Source: SG8-41 sp963802355
GTDB taxonomy: Bacteria; Pseudomonadota; Gammaproteobacteria; Burkholderiales; SG8-41
Assembly: GCA_963802355.1 (NCBI GenBank)
Contig: CAWDIV010000012.1
Coordinates: 37,890 to 101,889, forward strand
Direction: 5' to 3'
DNA length: 64,000 nucleotides
Made by a program: the position numbers and the translations under genes. The notes below the pieces were generated by a model, which worked only from the letters and a program-made list of their open reading frames with translations, was not told the DNA's origin and did not search any database. Shown one piece after another: positions 50,192 to 58,782 of this stretch; positions within the stretch are counted from its first letter, which is position 1, and each line of letters starts with the position of its first letter.

Positions 50192-51730
50192 TTACTGCGT
50201 CGACACTACCTTGCCCTCCATCGCCGCTTCCACCATCAAGCTATCGGTATCGCGGTAGATGGAAGCGACCGCGAGTACCTGGCCCTTGCGTTTGTATCGC
50301 AGCACACAGTCACGACCTGCGATGTCACCGTCGATCGCCAAGTCGTCCCAGGCTTCGGCATGGCCCACGTAGTTGATCGGGACGTCATAGTGTTGGCTCC
50401 AGAAAAACGGTACGCTGACGAACTTCTCCCGGCCGCCGAGCATGTTGAGCGCGGCCGTCTGGCCCTGGCGCTGAGCAACGACCCAATGTTCGACGCGGAT
50501 CGCCGTGCCGCTGTGCGGATCGGGCCAGCGGGCGATGTCGCCCGCCGCGAAGGTGTCGGGTGCGCTCGTCTCCAGGTATTCATTGACCGTCACGCCGCGG
50601 TCGGTCGCGAGGCCGGCCTTCTCGGCGAGCGTCAGCCGCGGCCGCACGCCGACGCCAACGACCACCAGATCCGCATTGATTGTGCCACCGCTTTTTAGCG
50701 TGACTTGGCGCGCGTCGATCGCGGTCGCCGTATCCTCCAGGTGGAAGATCACGCCGTGCTCTTCGTGCAGGCTGCGCACGAAGTCTCCCATCTGCGGGCC
50801 GAGTATTCGCTCCATCGGCCGCTTTTCCGGCGCTACGACGTGCACTTCGATGTCGCGTGCGCGCAATGAGGCGGCGACCTCGAGACCGATGAAACTCGCT
50901 CCCATTACGACGGCGCGTCGTGCGGTCGCCGCGCAGGCGATGATGGCCTGGCAGTCGCGGAGTGTCCGCAGTGTGTACACGTGTGGCAGGTCCATCCCCG
51001 GCAGCGGCAATCGCACCGGTTCGGCGCCGGTCGCGAGCAGCAGCCGGTCGTAGGCGACCTTGCGTCCATTGTTGAGCGCAACCTCGCGCCCGCGCACGTC
51101 GATCTCGGTGACGGTCGTCCTCAGGCGCAAGTCGATGTTCTGTTCGGCGTAGAAGGCGTCTCCGCGCAATGGGACCCACTCCTCCGGCGCGTTCCCAGCA
51201 AGGTAGTCCTTGGACAGATTTGGCCTGTCCACAGGCGCCGCATCGTCGTCGCTCAACATGACAATGCTGCCCAGGAAGTGCCGACGACGCAGCATCTCTG
51301 CGGCGGCGAAACCCGCTGCGCCACCGCCGATGATCACGATCCTCTGCGGCGACCCGGAATCCGGTGAAAAACGGGCGGCCTGTGTCGGTGCCACTTTCCC
51401 GCGCACGAAAACCTTGTCCTCGACGAGCTCGGTCGACCAGCACGCGACGGGACTCAGCGCCGGCGCATGCAGGGCCTCCCCTGTCATCAGGCTGAAGCAG
51501 GCGTGGTGCCACGGGCAGCGTACGGTGTCGTCGACCATCAGCCCTTCCGCGAGCGGACCGCCGTAATGGGTGCAGGTGGCACCGATCGCGAAGAATGTGT
51601 CACCGCGACGCGCAAGCAGAACAGGATGCTCGCCGACGTGCCCTAGCAGCATCTTTCCATCGGCAATCGTGTCGGTTGCCACACCCAGTGTCAGATCGGG
51701 ACCGGTCGTTTTGGATCTGTCATCGCTCAT
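50192..51730 (-). CDS. Rieske-domain FAD-dependent oxidoreductase (AIFM3-like)
   Basis: A 512-residue protein. A Rieske [2Fe-2S] domain occupies the first 110 residues, with ligands C53-x-H55 (ATCTHYGGPL) and C72-x2-H75 (RCPWHHACF). Next come FAD and NAD domains with IVIIGGGAAGFAAAEMLRRR, LLLATGAEP, AVVMGASFIGLEVAASL and the FAD motif TFAAGDIARWPD. This is the AIFM3/ferredoxin reductase-like architecture; it would shuttle electrons between NAD(P)H and an iron-sulfur partner. Start at ATG 51730. Confidence 0.87.
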   Translation of the reverse strand: MSDDRSKTTGPDLTLGVATDTIADGKMLLGHVGEHPVLLARRGDTFFAIGATCTHYGGPLAEGLMVDDTVRCPWHHACFSLMTGEALHAPALSPVACWSTELVEDKVFVRGKVAPTQAARFSPDSGSPQRIVIIGGGAAGFAAAEMLRRRHFLGSIVMLSDDDAAPVDRPNLSKDYLAGNAPEEWVPLRGDAFYAEQNIDLRLRTTVTEIDVRGREVALNNGRKVAYDRLLLATGAEPVRLPLPGMDLPHVYTLRTLRDCQAIIACAATARRAVVMGASFIGLEVAASLRARDIEVHVVAPEKRPMERILGPQMGDFVRSLHEEHGVIFHLEDTATAIDARQVTLKSGGTINADLVVVGVGVRPRLTLAEKAGLATDRGVTVNEYLETSAPDTFAAGDIARWPDPHSGTAIRVEHWVVAQRQGQTAALNMLGGREKFVSVPFFWSQHYDVPINYVGHAEAWDDLAIDGDIAGRDCVLRYKRKGQVLAVASIYRDTDSLMVEAAMEGKVVSTQ

Positions 51731-51846
51731 GTCGATTTCCCGTTGTCGCGCAACCTCTCAACAGTCCACTGTTCTGCCGCTTCTCGCTAAATATTCAATG
51801 GCGACTTAATCTGCCTGTAACGTTGCCCGGCTATCTTTTTAGACCC

Positions 51847-52226
51847 ATGAACTCTCTGTTCCAGTGGATGAGACGCACCATCGTGTTCGCGACATTTTCC
51901 TGGATGACCATCCCGGGCTTCGTCCGCGCCGCTGAGGTTGCGGGGGTTCGCATCGACCCGGGTGCCCGCGTAGGGGGAGTCGATCTCGCGCTGAACGGCG
52001 CTGGTCTCAGGCAGCGTTTCATGGTCGACGTTTACGTAATCGGACTGTATTTTGCCGAGCGCACAACCTCTGCGGAGTCTGCGATCGATGCTGCGGGGCC
52101 GAAGCGAATTGCTCTCACCTTCACGTTCCTGGCCACGACCTGTATCGCGCGCTACTCAGGATTTGGTTGGGGAATCCCCCAGTCGATATCAATTTGAAGC
52201 GCGCATTGCTATCGGGCCGCACTTAG
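51847..52226 (+). pseudogene. Chalcone-isomerase-like exported protein, internal deletion
   Basis: ATG 51847 opens a signal peptide (IVFATFSWMTIPGFVRAAEV) and the usual start of chalcone isomerase-like periplasmic proteins (GVRIDPGARVGGVDLALNGA; FMVDVYVIGLYFAERT). Near 52117 it jumps, in another frame, to the family's C-terminus DLYRALLRIWLGESPVDINL and KRALLSGRT, ending at TAG 52226. About 60-70 middle residues are missing. Confidence 0.65.
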
Positions 52227-52527
52227 ATACCCACGACGCTTGCTGTAATCCCATTTCTGCGCCACCAGGCATCGGTGCCAGCGCATCAGGGTATCGGGAG
52301 TTACGATAGTGTCCAGCTTCAGCAGGGCCTTCCGCCCTATTGCCTTGGCGTTCTGCGCAAGGAGCGCCCGTTCCGGCATCAGTGAACTGAATGCGCTTGC
52401 CGCGGAGGCGTTCCTTCAGCAATCGATTCTCGGCCTGCAGGTATTCGATGACGATCAGTTGCTGCCGATGAACCCATCCCGATACGACCATCAACAAGAA
52501 AGTAAGCAGCGGCGGCACGGAACCCAT
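52209..52527 (-). mobile_element. Integrase-type transposase, N-terminal remnant
   Basis: From ATG 52527 the frame reads LLMVVSGWVHRQQLIVIEYL, QAENRLLKERLRGKRIQFTD, then after a shift KAIGRKALLKLDTIVTPDTL and MRWHRCLVAQKWDYSKRRGY to TAG 52209. This is the standard helix-turn-helix start of integrase-core (DDE) transposases of the IS3/IS481-like kind. The catalytic domain is missing. It overlaps the end of the chalcone-isomerase-like remnant. Confidence 0.65.
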
Positions 52528-52636
52528 GCCAAAGGTCTCCGGTCTACCGCAGCTGTCGGCCGAATAAATGGACAGCACGGGCCCGCCGGCACGCAAAGCC
52601 TCGCCGGAATCCCTCGTCCGGACGAGACCGCAAGAG

Positions 52637-52828
52637 TCAGGAATACTTCGTATGCAGCGCTACTTCGCCGGCTGCGGTGATATGGCCTTCCTCGGCAAAG
52701 CCTCGTCCTTCGAGCTCACGATAGGCATCGTCGAAGGTCGAGCTGGATGGCGGTGTAGGGCCGCCTTGAGCATGCCGATGCAATATTCCGAGTAAAGCCC
52801 AGGACAAGTCATTCAGAATTTTGGCCAT
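52637..52828 (-). CDS. Small winged-helix-like protein
   Basis: A 63-residue protein: MAKILNDLSWALLGILHRHA, PSSSTFDDAYRELEGRGFAE and GHITAAGEVALHTKYS. It is clearly related to the first 68 residues of the protein at 33131-33568. The helix-helix-beta pattern ending in I-T-x-x-G-x-x-A-L resembles a small winged helix. No function is known. Confidence 0.55.
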   Translation of the reverse strand: MAKILNDLSWALLGILHRHAQGGPTPPSSSTFDDAYRELEGRGFAEEGHITAAGEVALHTKYS

Positions 52829-52984
52829 GAGTCCATCCTACTCCGTGCCCGACCCCGAAGCGATTACTACATTGGCCTCGCGGATCCCGTCGTAGACTGC
52901 ACTGCCCAGAGGCGTAAATCGCCGCCACCATCGAATCCATACGTCAGGGATGCGAGGCATCCTCTCTTGCGCCGCTATCCGGCC

Positions 52985-53803
52985 ATGAAAATAGCCACCT
53001 TTAATATCAATGGAATCAACGGGCGTCTGCCGATACTCCTGCAGTGGTTGAGCGAGGCCCGCCCCGATGTTGCATGCCTTCAGGAACTGAAGGCCGAACA
53101 CGGGAAATTTCCCGCCGCGGCACTGGAAAATGCGGGCTATGGCGCGATCTGGCACGGCCAGCGTCTATGGAACGGTGTCGCCATCCTCGCTCGCGGCGTC
53201 AGGCCAACGGAGACGCTGCGTGGCTTGCCGGGCGACCCCGATGACACCCATAGCCGTTACATCGAGGCCGCCGTCCAAGGCGTGCTGATCGGCTGTCTGT
53301 ATCTCCCCAACGGCAATCCAGCACCCGGCCCGAAATTCGACTACAAGCTTCAATGGTTCAACCGGCTGATGAATCGCGCGAAGGTTCTACTGGAGCACAA
53401 AGTCCCAGTCGTTCTGGCCGGCGATTACAACGTAATACCGACCGACCTCGACGTCTACTCTCCCGAGCGATGGCGCGACGATGCCCTCTTCCGCCCGGAA
53501 GTCCGCGAGGCCTATCGTCGCCTCGTGGATCAAGGATGGATCGACTCGTTACGCGTCATACATCCGCACGAACGTATTTACATATTCTGGAAATACTGGC
53601 GAAACTCCTATGCCCGTGATGCGGGGCTTCGTATAGATCATCTGCTGGTCAGTCCAGCGCTGAGAGGGCATCTAACCGCAGCCGGAGTAGACGGTCAGAT
53701 CCGGGGGCTCCCCAATGCCAGCGATCACGCACCGGTGTGGATTGAGCTTTCGCTCGACAAACGCCGCCGTTCCTCTGGCGTTCGGAACAGCAAAGAAACA
53801 TGA
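52985..53803 (+). CDS. xthA: Exodeoxyribonuclease III
   Basis: A 272-residue AP endonuclease/exonuclease from ATG 52985. Metal and catalytic residues are visible: MKIATFNINGINGRL (Asn), CLQELKAEHGKFP (Glu), VVLAGDYNVIPTDLDVYSPE (Asp-Asn), LRIDHLLVSPAL (Asp) and LPNASDHAPVWIEL (Asp-His). It repairs abasic sites and trims 3' ends. A 59-base remnant of a second copy lies at 59861-59919. Confidence 0.88.
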   Translation: MKIATFNINGINGRLPILLQWLSEARPDVACLQELKAEHGKFPAAALENAGYGAIWHGQRLWNGVAILARGVRPTETLRGLPGDPDDTHSRYIEAAVQGVLIGCLYLPNGNPAPGPKFDYKLQWFNRLMNRAKVLLEHKVPVVLAGDYNVIPTDLDVYSPERWRDDALFRPEVREAYRRLVDQGWIDSLRVIHPHERIYIFWKYWRNSYARDAGLRIDHLLVSPALRGHLTAAGVDGQIRGLPNASDHAPVWIELSLDKRRRSSGVRNSKET

Positions 53804-53804
53804 G

Positions 53805-53856
53805 CAGAACGGCATCTCGCAATGCCTGGTCCTGCTTCAATTCCACGGGCCTCCCG
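53805..53856. repeat. 52-bp repeat, copy 1
   Basis: Begins CAGAACGGCATCTCGCAATG and ends GGGCCTCCCG. It matches 58371-58422 with two mismatches. It begins two bases after the xthA stop and ends where the Bug receptor remnant starts, so it marks a rearrangement junction. Confidence 0.75.
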
Positions 53857-54026
53857 AGCGCGTCTCCAAGCTTTTGCGCAAGCAGGCGACCTAGAATGTC
53901 ACTGGTGCCGCCCGGCGAAGAAGGCACCACCAACCTTACCGGTCGCACCGGATAGGTTTGCGCGACAGCATTCGGGGCAAGCGCCAGAAGCGCCGCTGTT
54001 GCCATCCCGAAGAGCGGCCTGTGCAT
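53857..54026 (-). pseudogene. Bug/TctC-type tricarboxylate receptor, N-terminal remnant
   Basis: ATG 54026 opens a signal peptide (MATAALLALAPNAVA) and the Bug family start QTYPVRPVRLVVPSSPGGTS, DILGRLLAQKLGDALGRPV. After about 57 residues the sequence enters the 52-bp repeat and loses similarity. Complete Bug proteins have about 320 residues and bind carboxylates for tripartite transporters. The family is strongly expanded in betaproteobacteria. Confidence 0.7.
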
Positions 54027-54046
54027 TTCACGCTCCTCGCGTTTCG

Positions 54047-54499
54047 CTATTTGGTGGCTTCCTGAACAAGCCCGGCGAGCGCCTTGCGCAGGTTCTGGAC
54101 CACGGGCCCGCATTCCTTGCCGCCGTGGCGATCGGCAAGAAATTGCGGATCGTTATAGGCGAGCCACACCTGCCCGCCCGCGTCCTGCCACGCAAGTGCC
54201 TTGAGGGGTAGATCGATGCCGGCAGTCGGCGCGCACTCCATGAGCGGCGTTCCGCCTTGCGGATTGCCGAAGACCAGAACCTCAGCAGGCTTCAGGCTCT
54301 TGCCGATCTTCTGCGCGCCGGCGGCGTGGTCGACACGCAGGAAGATGTTGAGGCCCTTGGCTTTCGCGGCGCTCTCGAAGTTGTCCATCGTTTCCTTGAC
54401 GCTGTGCGGGCTCTTGACCGAAATGAGCCCGTCCGCAGCCAGGGACAAGGCGGGAAGCAAAGACATCAAGGCGAAAACGGCGGCGGGTATAACTCGCAT
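54047..54499 (-). CDS. Exported DUF302 protein
   Basis: A 150-residue protein from ATG 54499. Residues 1-22 form a signal peptide (VFALMSLLPALSLAADG). The DUF302 domain follows: ISVKSPHSVKETMDNFESAA, KGLNIFLRVDHAAGAQ, VLVFGNPQGGTPLMECAPTA and LPLKALAWQDAGGQVWLAYN. It probably acts in the periplasm; the activity is unknown. Confidence 0.85.
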   Translation of the reverse strand: MRVIPAAVFALMSLLPALSLAADGLISVKSPHSVKETMDNFESAAKAKGLNIFLRVDHAAGAQKIGKSLKPAEVLVFGNPQGGTPLMECAPTAGIDLPLKALAWQDAGGQVWLAYNDPQFLADRHGGKECGPVVQNLRKALAGLVQEATK

Positions 54500-54998
54500 G
54501 GCGGTGTCCTCTCCTAAAATTTCATGATCGGCAGTCAGCGGATGACCGAGCCGTGCCGCCAACAGCGCAGCACCTTCGTAACGTCCAGGCGCTCGTGATA
54601 GCGCTCGAGGAGATCGAGCGCCATGGTACTATTTTCGACTTACGCTATCTGGCTTGCCGCGATTCGCGAACTATGACCGACTCCCCCGCATGATCGTTCA
54701 ACCTTAGTGATGGCTCCTCGACTGCCTGGTATGGATCTGCCGCTGTAAGGTCCAGGGCATTTTGATGGTCTTATGAAATTGGCCCGCATGTCTCGTTCGG
54801 CGAAATAGCTACATGCTGGCGCGGCTACACGCTCACGGCGCCGCCCTGACGAGTAAGTAGCAACGGTAATCATGGCATATGCTCGGAAACGTTCACGGGA
54901 TCGGCGGGGTCTTATGATCTCGCGCTACGAGCGGCGCCATCGATTTCTGGTGCATTACTACCATCACCTCCTTCCTCACTCATTTCGGGCTGCGCAAC
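54500..54998. other. Intergenic, no supported gene
   Basis: This 499-base stretch lies between the divergent DUF302 and radical SAM genes. One 29-codon minus-strand frame (54535-54624, beginning MALDLLERYHERLDV) looks protein-like but matches nothing I recognise and may be the end of a lost gene. The region must hold both promoters. Confidence 0.45.
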
Positions 54999-56378
54999 AT
55001 GTCCTACATGACGAGAAAAGAGATCGACGACTTCGGGCCGGACCCGCTTCCCGATTCCGGCCTCACGGCCATCGAGCGTTCCCGCCAAACGATGCAGCGG
55101 GTCGGCCACTGGAGCGCAAACCAGCAAATGGGGCGGCGCTGGCCCATGGGCTGCGTGGCGCTCGAGATCACCCAGCGCTGCAATCTGGACTGCACCCTTT
55201 GTTACCTGTCCGACAATTCTGAAGCGGTGAAGGATCTGCCCGTCGAGGAAGTCTTTCGGCGAGCCGAACTTATCCATCGGCACTACGGGAGAAACACCGA
55301 CGTTCAAATTACCGGCGGCGATCCGACGCTGCGAAAACGCGAGGAGCTGCTCGCCATCGTGCGCAAAGTCCGGGAGCTGGGAATGCGGCCCACGCTCATG
55401 ACCAATGGAATCCGCGCCACCCGGTCGATGCTGCAGGAACTAGCCGCAGCCGGGCTCGCCGACGTTGCGTTTCACGTGGACACGACCCAGCGAAGAAAGG
55501 ATTACGCGAGCGAGGTCGCGCTTAATGAACTACGCCAGACATACATCGAGCGCGCCAGGGGCCTTCCGCTCTCGGTCATGTTCAATACCACGGTGCATCG
55601 GGGCAATTTCCATGAAATTACCGCCCTCGTGCGCTTTTTCAAGGCCCACGCCGGGATGGTGAGAACCGCATCCTTCCAGCTCGCGGCCGACACCGGGCGC
55701 GGCGTGGAGCGCACGCGAGGCGCTGCCATTACACCCGATTCCGTGGCGAGGCAGATTGAGATTGGCAGTGGCACTTCGATCAACTTTCAGGCATCGCTCG
55801 TCGGCCACCCCGCGTGCACCCGTTACGGAATGTGCCTGGAGGCGGATGGACGGCTCTTCGACGCGCTCGACGATACCGAGTTCGTCGGCCGCATGCTGTC
55901 GGCTACCGCGGCTCTCGAATTGCACCGGAACGACGTGAGCGGCGTGGCGCTGCGCTTCTTGCAGTGGCTCGCTCTCAATCCGGCATATCTCCTTCCCATT
56001 ATCCGATGGGCCGGCAGGAAGGCCTGGAAAATGGGTGAGAGTCTGATCTCGGCGCGCGGCAGGGTCAGGACCCTGTCGTTCGTGATCCACAATTTCATGC
56101 ACGGTTGCGCCCTGGAGCGTGACCGCATCGACGCGTGCGTATTCAAGGTCATGACCGCGGAGGGCCCGATTTCCATGTGCGTGCACAATGCGAAGCGCGA
56201 CAGTTTCATACTGCAGCCGGTCAGCGTCCCGGCTCCGGGCGGGAACGTATACTGGCAGCCGCTCACCGGAGAACGCACGCCGGAGCGCGCTGCGCCGGTC
56301 GGGGTCGCGCCCTCGCAGCATCCGCTGAAAAAGCTCAAAGGGCGGACCCGCGAGCGGTTCCTCGCGGGACGTCAATGA
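54999..56378 (+). CDS. Radical SAM protein
   Basis: A 459-residue radical SAM enzyme. The cluster motif C-x3-C-x2-C is in ITQRCNLDCTLCYLSDNSEA, followed by the SAM-binding ITGGDPTLRKREELLAIV. More Cys residues (HPACTRYGMCLEADG; HNFMHGCALERDRIDACVF) in the C-terminal half may hold an auxiliary cluster. Its layout resembles the large radical SAM group that includes tetraether-lipid- and pterin-modifying enzymes. The gene overlaps the next (DUF547) as ATGA. The substrate cannot be assigned. Confidence 0.82.
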   Translation: MSYMTRKEIDDFGPDPLPDSGLTAIERSRQTMQRVGHWSANQQMGRRWPMGCVALEITQRCNLDCTLCYLSDNSEAVKDLPVEEVFRRAELIHRHYGRNTDVQITGGDPTLRKREELLAIVRKVRELGMRPTLMTNGIRATRSMLQELAAAGLADVAFHVDTTQRRKDYASEVALNELRQTYIERARGLPLSVMFNTTVHRGNFHEITALVRFFKAHAGMVRTASFQLAADTGRGVERTRGAAITPDSVARQIEIGSGTSINFQASLVGHPACTRYGMCLEADGRLFDALDDTEFVGRMLSATAALELHRNDVSGVALRFLQWLALNPAYLLPIIRWAGRKAWKMGESLISARGRVRTLSFVIHNFMHGCALERDRIDACVFKVMTAEGPISMCVHNAKRDSFILQPVSVPAPGGNVYWQPLTGERTPERAAPVGVAPSQHPLKKLKGRTRERFLAGRQ

Positions 56379-57136
56379 AAGCGCTGGCGCTGACGGTTGT
56401 CCTGTCGATGGCAACGTTTTTTTCGTCGGCCATCGCGCAGGAACCGCGGGGGGACGCGCTGGCCCACTGGGCCGCGGTATTGAACGCCTTCGTGAATGAC
56501 CGGGGAGAAGTGGATTTTCGTGGGCTGGCTAAAAACCCGGCCGACCTGAAGGCCTTCGTGGGCTATGTTGCCAAAGTCAGCCCCGAGTCCGACCCCGCGC
56601 TGTTTCCCAACATCGAATCCAGGCTCGCCTACCATATCAACGCCTATAACGCGTTGGCGATGTACAACGTCATCGAATCCGGCGTGCCAAGCTCGCTCTC
56701 CGGCCTGCGGAAGCTGGGGTTCTTCGTTTTCAAGCGGTTCTCGATCGGCGGCAGGACGATGTCGCTCTATACCTACGAGAACGAAGTGATACGGCCTCTG
56801 GGGGACGAGCGCGTTCATTTCGCCCTCAACTGCATGGCGGTGGGATGCCCGCGCCTGCCGAGAATCCCGTTTACGGCGAATGCTCTCAATGAGCAGCTCG
56901 ACCGGGAAGCCCGCCGGTTTTTCTCGGAACCCCGCAATCTGCAACGAGCGCCGGAACAGAAGACCTTGCGCGTATCCGAGATTCTCAAGTTCTACACCGG
57001 AGACTTTCTGCGGCGCAGCCCCAGCCTGATCGCGTACGTCAACCGGTACGTGCCCGACAAGATTCCAGAGGACTACCAGGTCGAATTCATCGATTACGAC
57101 TGGACCGTCAACGATCAACATCGGGACCGGCGGTGA
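56375..57136 (+). CDS. Exported DUF547 protein
   Basis: A 253-residue protein from ATG 56375 with a signal peptide (LTVVLSMATFFSSAIAQ). The DUF547 core is clear: FVNDRGEVDFRGLAKNPADL, RLAYHINAYNALAMYNVIES, LYTYENEVIRPLGDERVHFA and LNCMAVGCPRLPRIPFTANA. Conserved Glu/Asn/His/Cys residues of this papain-like-fold family are present; the activity is unknown. It is translationally coupled to the radical SAM gene. Confidence 0.85.
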   Translation: MKALALTVVLSMATFFSSAIAQEPRGDALAHWAAVLNAFVNDRGEVDFRGLAKNPADLKAFVGYVAKVSPESDPALFPNIESRLAYHINAYNALAMYNVIESGVPSSLSGLRKLGFFVFKRFSIGGRTMSLYTYENEVIRPLGDERVHFALNCMAVGCPRLPRIPFTANALNEQLDREARRFFSEPRNLQRAPEQKTLRVSEILKFYTGDFLRRSPSLIAYVNRYVPDKIPEDYQVEFIDYDWTVNDQHRDRR

Positions 57137-57566
57137 ATGGCGAGGCCGTGCCACCGCCCGAGGCCGGGCTTCCTTCGCCACTGCTGTAAGGTCCATGCCG
57201 CACTCGGGTGCGCCGTGACATCTACGCGCGCAAGACGACGGCTACCGTGTTCGATAACAACGAAAACGTAGAGCAGGCGGAGGTCGCGGTGACCGCAACG
57301 AAGAAGTCGCACGCCACAATCGCTTTCGCATGATTCTTCAAGCTGACATGCGCCGATCATGCGATGAACCGCGATCAGCGGGTTACCGCCCCGGGGATCG
57401 AATAAATACGAAGCACACGTGCGAGCGTTTCGCGCTTGCAGAAAGCGCAATGCAGCCAGGTTCATGCTAGCACTTCGTCATGCTCCTGGAATAGGCCAAA
57501 CGGATGATAGGAAAGGATTCTCCCGGCCGGGCGCGGGGGAACTTGCAGTTAAGCCCTGGGAGCTGC
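57137..57566. other. Intergenic with a possible gene-end remnant
   Basis: About 430 bases. The plus-strand frame 57214-57333 (RDIYARKTTATVFDNNENVE, QAEVAVTATKKSHATIAFA, then TGA) looks like the end of a protein with no beginning; I cannot name the family. The rest shows nothing. Confidence 0.35.
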
Positions 57567-57902
57567 TTAGCGCACGGCGATATGGGCCGTGCTGCCTTCC
57601 TCGACGCGTCCGCCGGGCTGTGCGGGGTGATCGAAGCGCCCTGAGCCATCGTGGCCGTCGTTGCCGCGACCGGCGATGATGCGGCGGAAACCGCGGTCGA
57701 AATAGCCGCTTCCGTCGTGACCCTCGTCGCGGGCCGCTTGAGCGCGCGGGGGCACTGCGACGCCGCTACCGGGCCGATGGGCTACAGCCGTTTCGCTCGC
57801 ATTGCTGAGCGTGTCCTGCGCATGAAGAGCAACCGAGCCGGCCAAAGCCACACCGGACATCAGCAGCAACAAGAATCTACGGAAGAGCGCGCCTCCATCC
57901 AT
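57567..57902 (-). CDS. Small exported protein with GHDGSG repeats
   Basis: From ATG 57902 the 111-residue product has a signal peptide (FRRFLLLLMSGVALAGSVAL, cleaved near HAQ). The mature part is short and carries two copies of a GHDGSG-F-R/D motif (DEGHDGSGYFDRGFRR and GNDGHDGSGRFDHPAQ). I know no family with this repeat. Supported by the signal peptide and open frame only. Confidence 0.5.
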   Translation of the reverse strand: MDGGALFRRFLLLLMSGVALAGSVALHAQDTLSNASETAVAHRPGSGVAVPPRAQAARDEGHDGSGYFDRGFRRIIAGRGNDGHDGSGRFDHPAQPGGRVEEGSTAHIAVR

Positions 57903-58210
57903 CGAGGACCCCTTTTTTGGTAGCCAGCACATGGCGCACGAACGCGACGCGCCGAACTGGCTTACACGCCGTGCAAGCACCGTGCCATCGAAAATAATCA
58001 ATGACTTGCAGCCAAGTGCACAGCATAAAGCGTCGCCGGACGGCGACACGGACTGTGCTATTCGAAGCTAACCGGCTGACAAGGCGTCACTCTCCCCTGT
58101 CGTTGCCAGGCAACGACCAGCGGCTTAAAGGATCACTCCCACTCTATCGGCAACGGGTCCTGTAAACCATTGTCCCATCGAGAGCTCTTGTCTCCCAGTA
58201 GAAATTTTAC

Positions 58211-58228
58211 CGTCAGATTTACCGTCAA
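58211..58228. repeat. 18-bp direct repeat, left copy
   Basis: CGTCAGATTTACCGTCAA matches 59647-59664 (CGTCAGATATACCGTCAA) with one mismatch in the same orientation. The copies flank 1.4 kb that includes the cyclic-nucleotide-binding gene. Each contains an ACCGTCA unit. Confidence 0.55.
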
Positions 58229-58259
58229 TCTCACTGGGATCGCCGAAAACGGCTTTCAC

Positions 58260-58279
58260 CATCTATCGACATCTATCGA
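58260..58279. repeat. 10-bp tandem repeat CATCTATCGA
   Basis: Two exact 10-bp units. Read on the other strand they are TCGATAGATG, which matches the TCGATAGAYC units at 59757-59786. The two clusters are therefore in inverted orientation on either side of the cyclic-nucleotide-binding gene. Confidence 0.55.
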
Positions 58280-58370
58280 GGACGATCGGCGCTCCCGCAT
58301 GAGCGACCTTTCGAGATGCATGCGGAAGGGCGGCAGACGAGCCGCTTTCGACCAGGATGTCGAGGAGCAA

Positions 58371-58422
58371 CAGAACGGCATCTCGCAATGCCTGGTCCTA
58401 CTTCAATTCCACCGGCCTCCCG
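58371..58422. repeat. 52-bp repeat, copy 2
   Basis: Matches 53805-53856 with two mismatches. Here it lies in gene-poor DNA rather than beside a receptor gene, which shows that the segment was copied or moved. Confidence 0.7.
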
Positions 58423-58782
58423 TAAGGGACTGGCCATGTCCCCAACTGTCAAGCTATCTGCTCCTTGACTAGGATCGAATGTCTCTCAGAAGCCCGCGTC
58501 ACGATCGTCGCGCCGAAGCTCTCGAAGAAAGGTACTTCCCATCGTTACCCACGTAATGAATCGTTCCAATCTCACCTTCGCAACTGCCTGACTCCATCGA
58601 ACGGCAGCTTCCGGGAGAGACCGTCTCCTATTGGGAAGGGCAACCGCCCGCAGTCGGACCCACAGCGGTCACTCGGTCTGCAGCAAAGCGGACAAGCGAA
58701 AGTCGAAACTGCGGCCTGATATTCCGAGCCACACCGCGTTCATCCAATCGAACGCACTCTACACGAACCACGGTGGATAATC

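Larger units (their letters stand above)
57903..58782. other. Repeat-rich stretch without a supported gene
   Basis: About 880 bases. It contains two ACCGTCA repeats (58209-58215, 58221-58227), two 10-bp units CATCTATCGA (58260-58279), and a second copy of the 52-bp repeat (58371-58422). On the minus strand the 52-bp repeat lies in a broken frame that reads DQALRDAVLLLLDILVESGS, probably the end of an accessory gene. No complete gene is seen. Confidence 0.5.
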
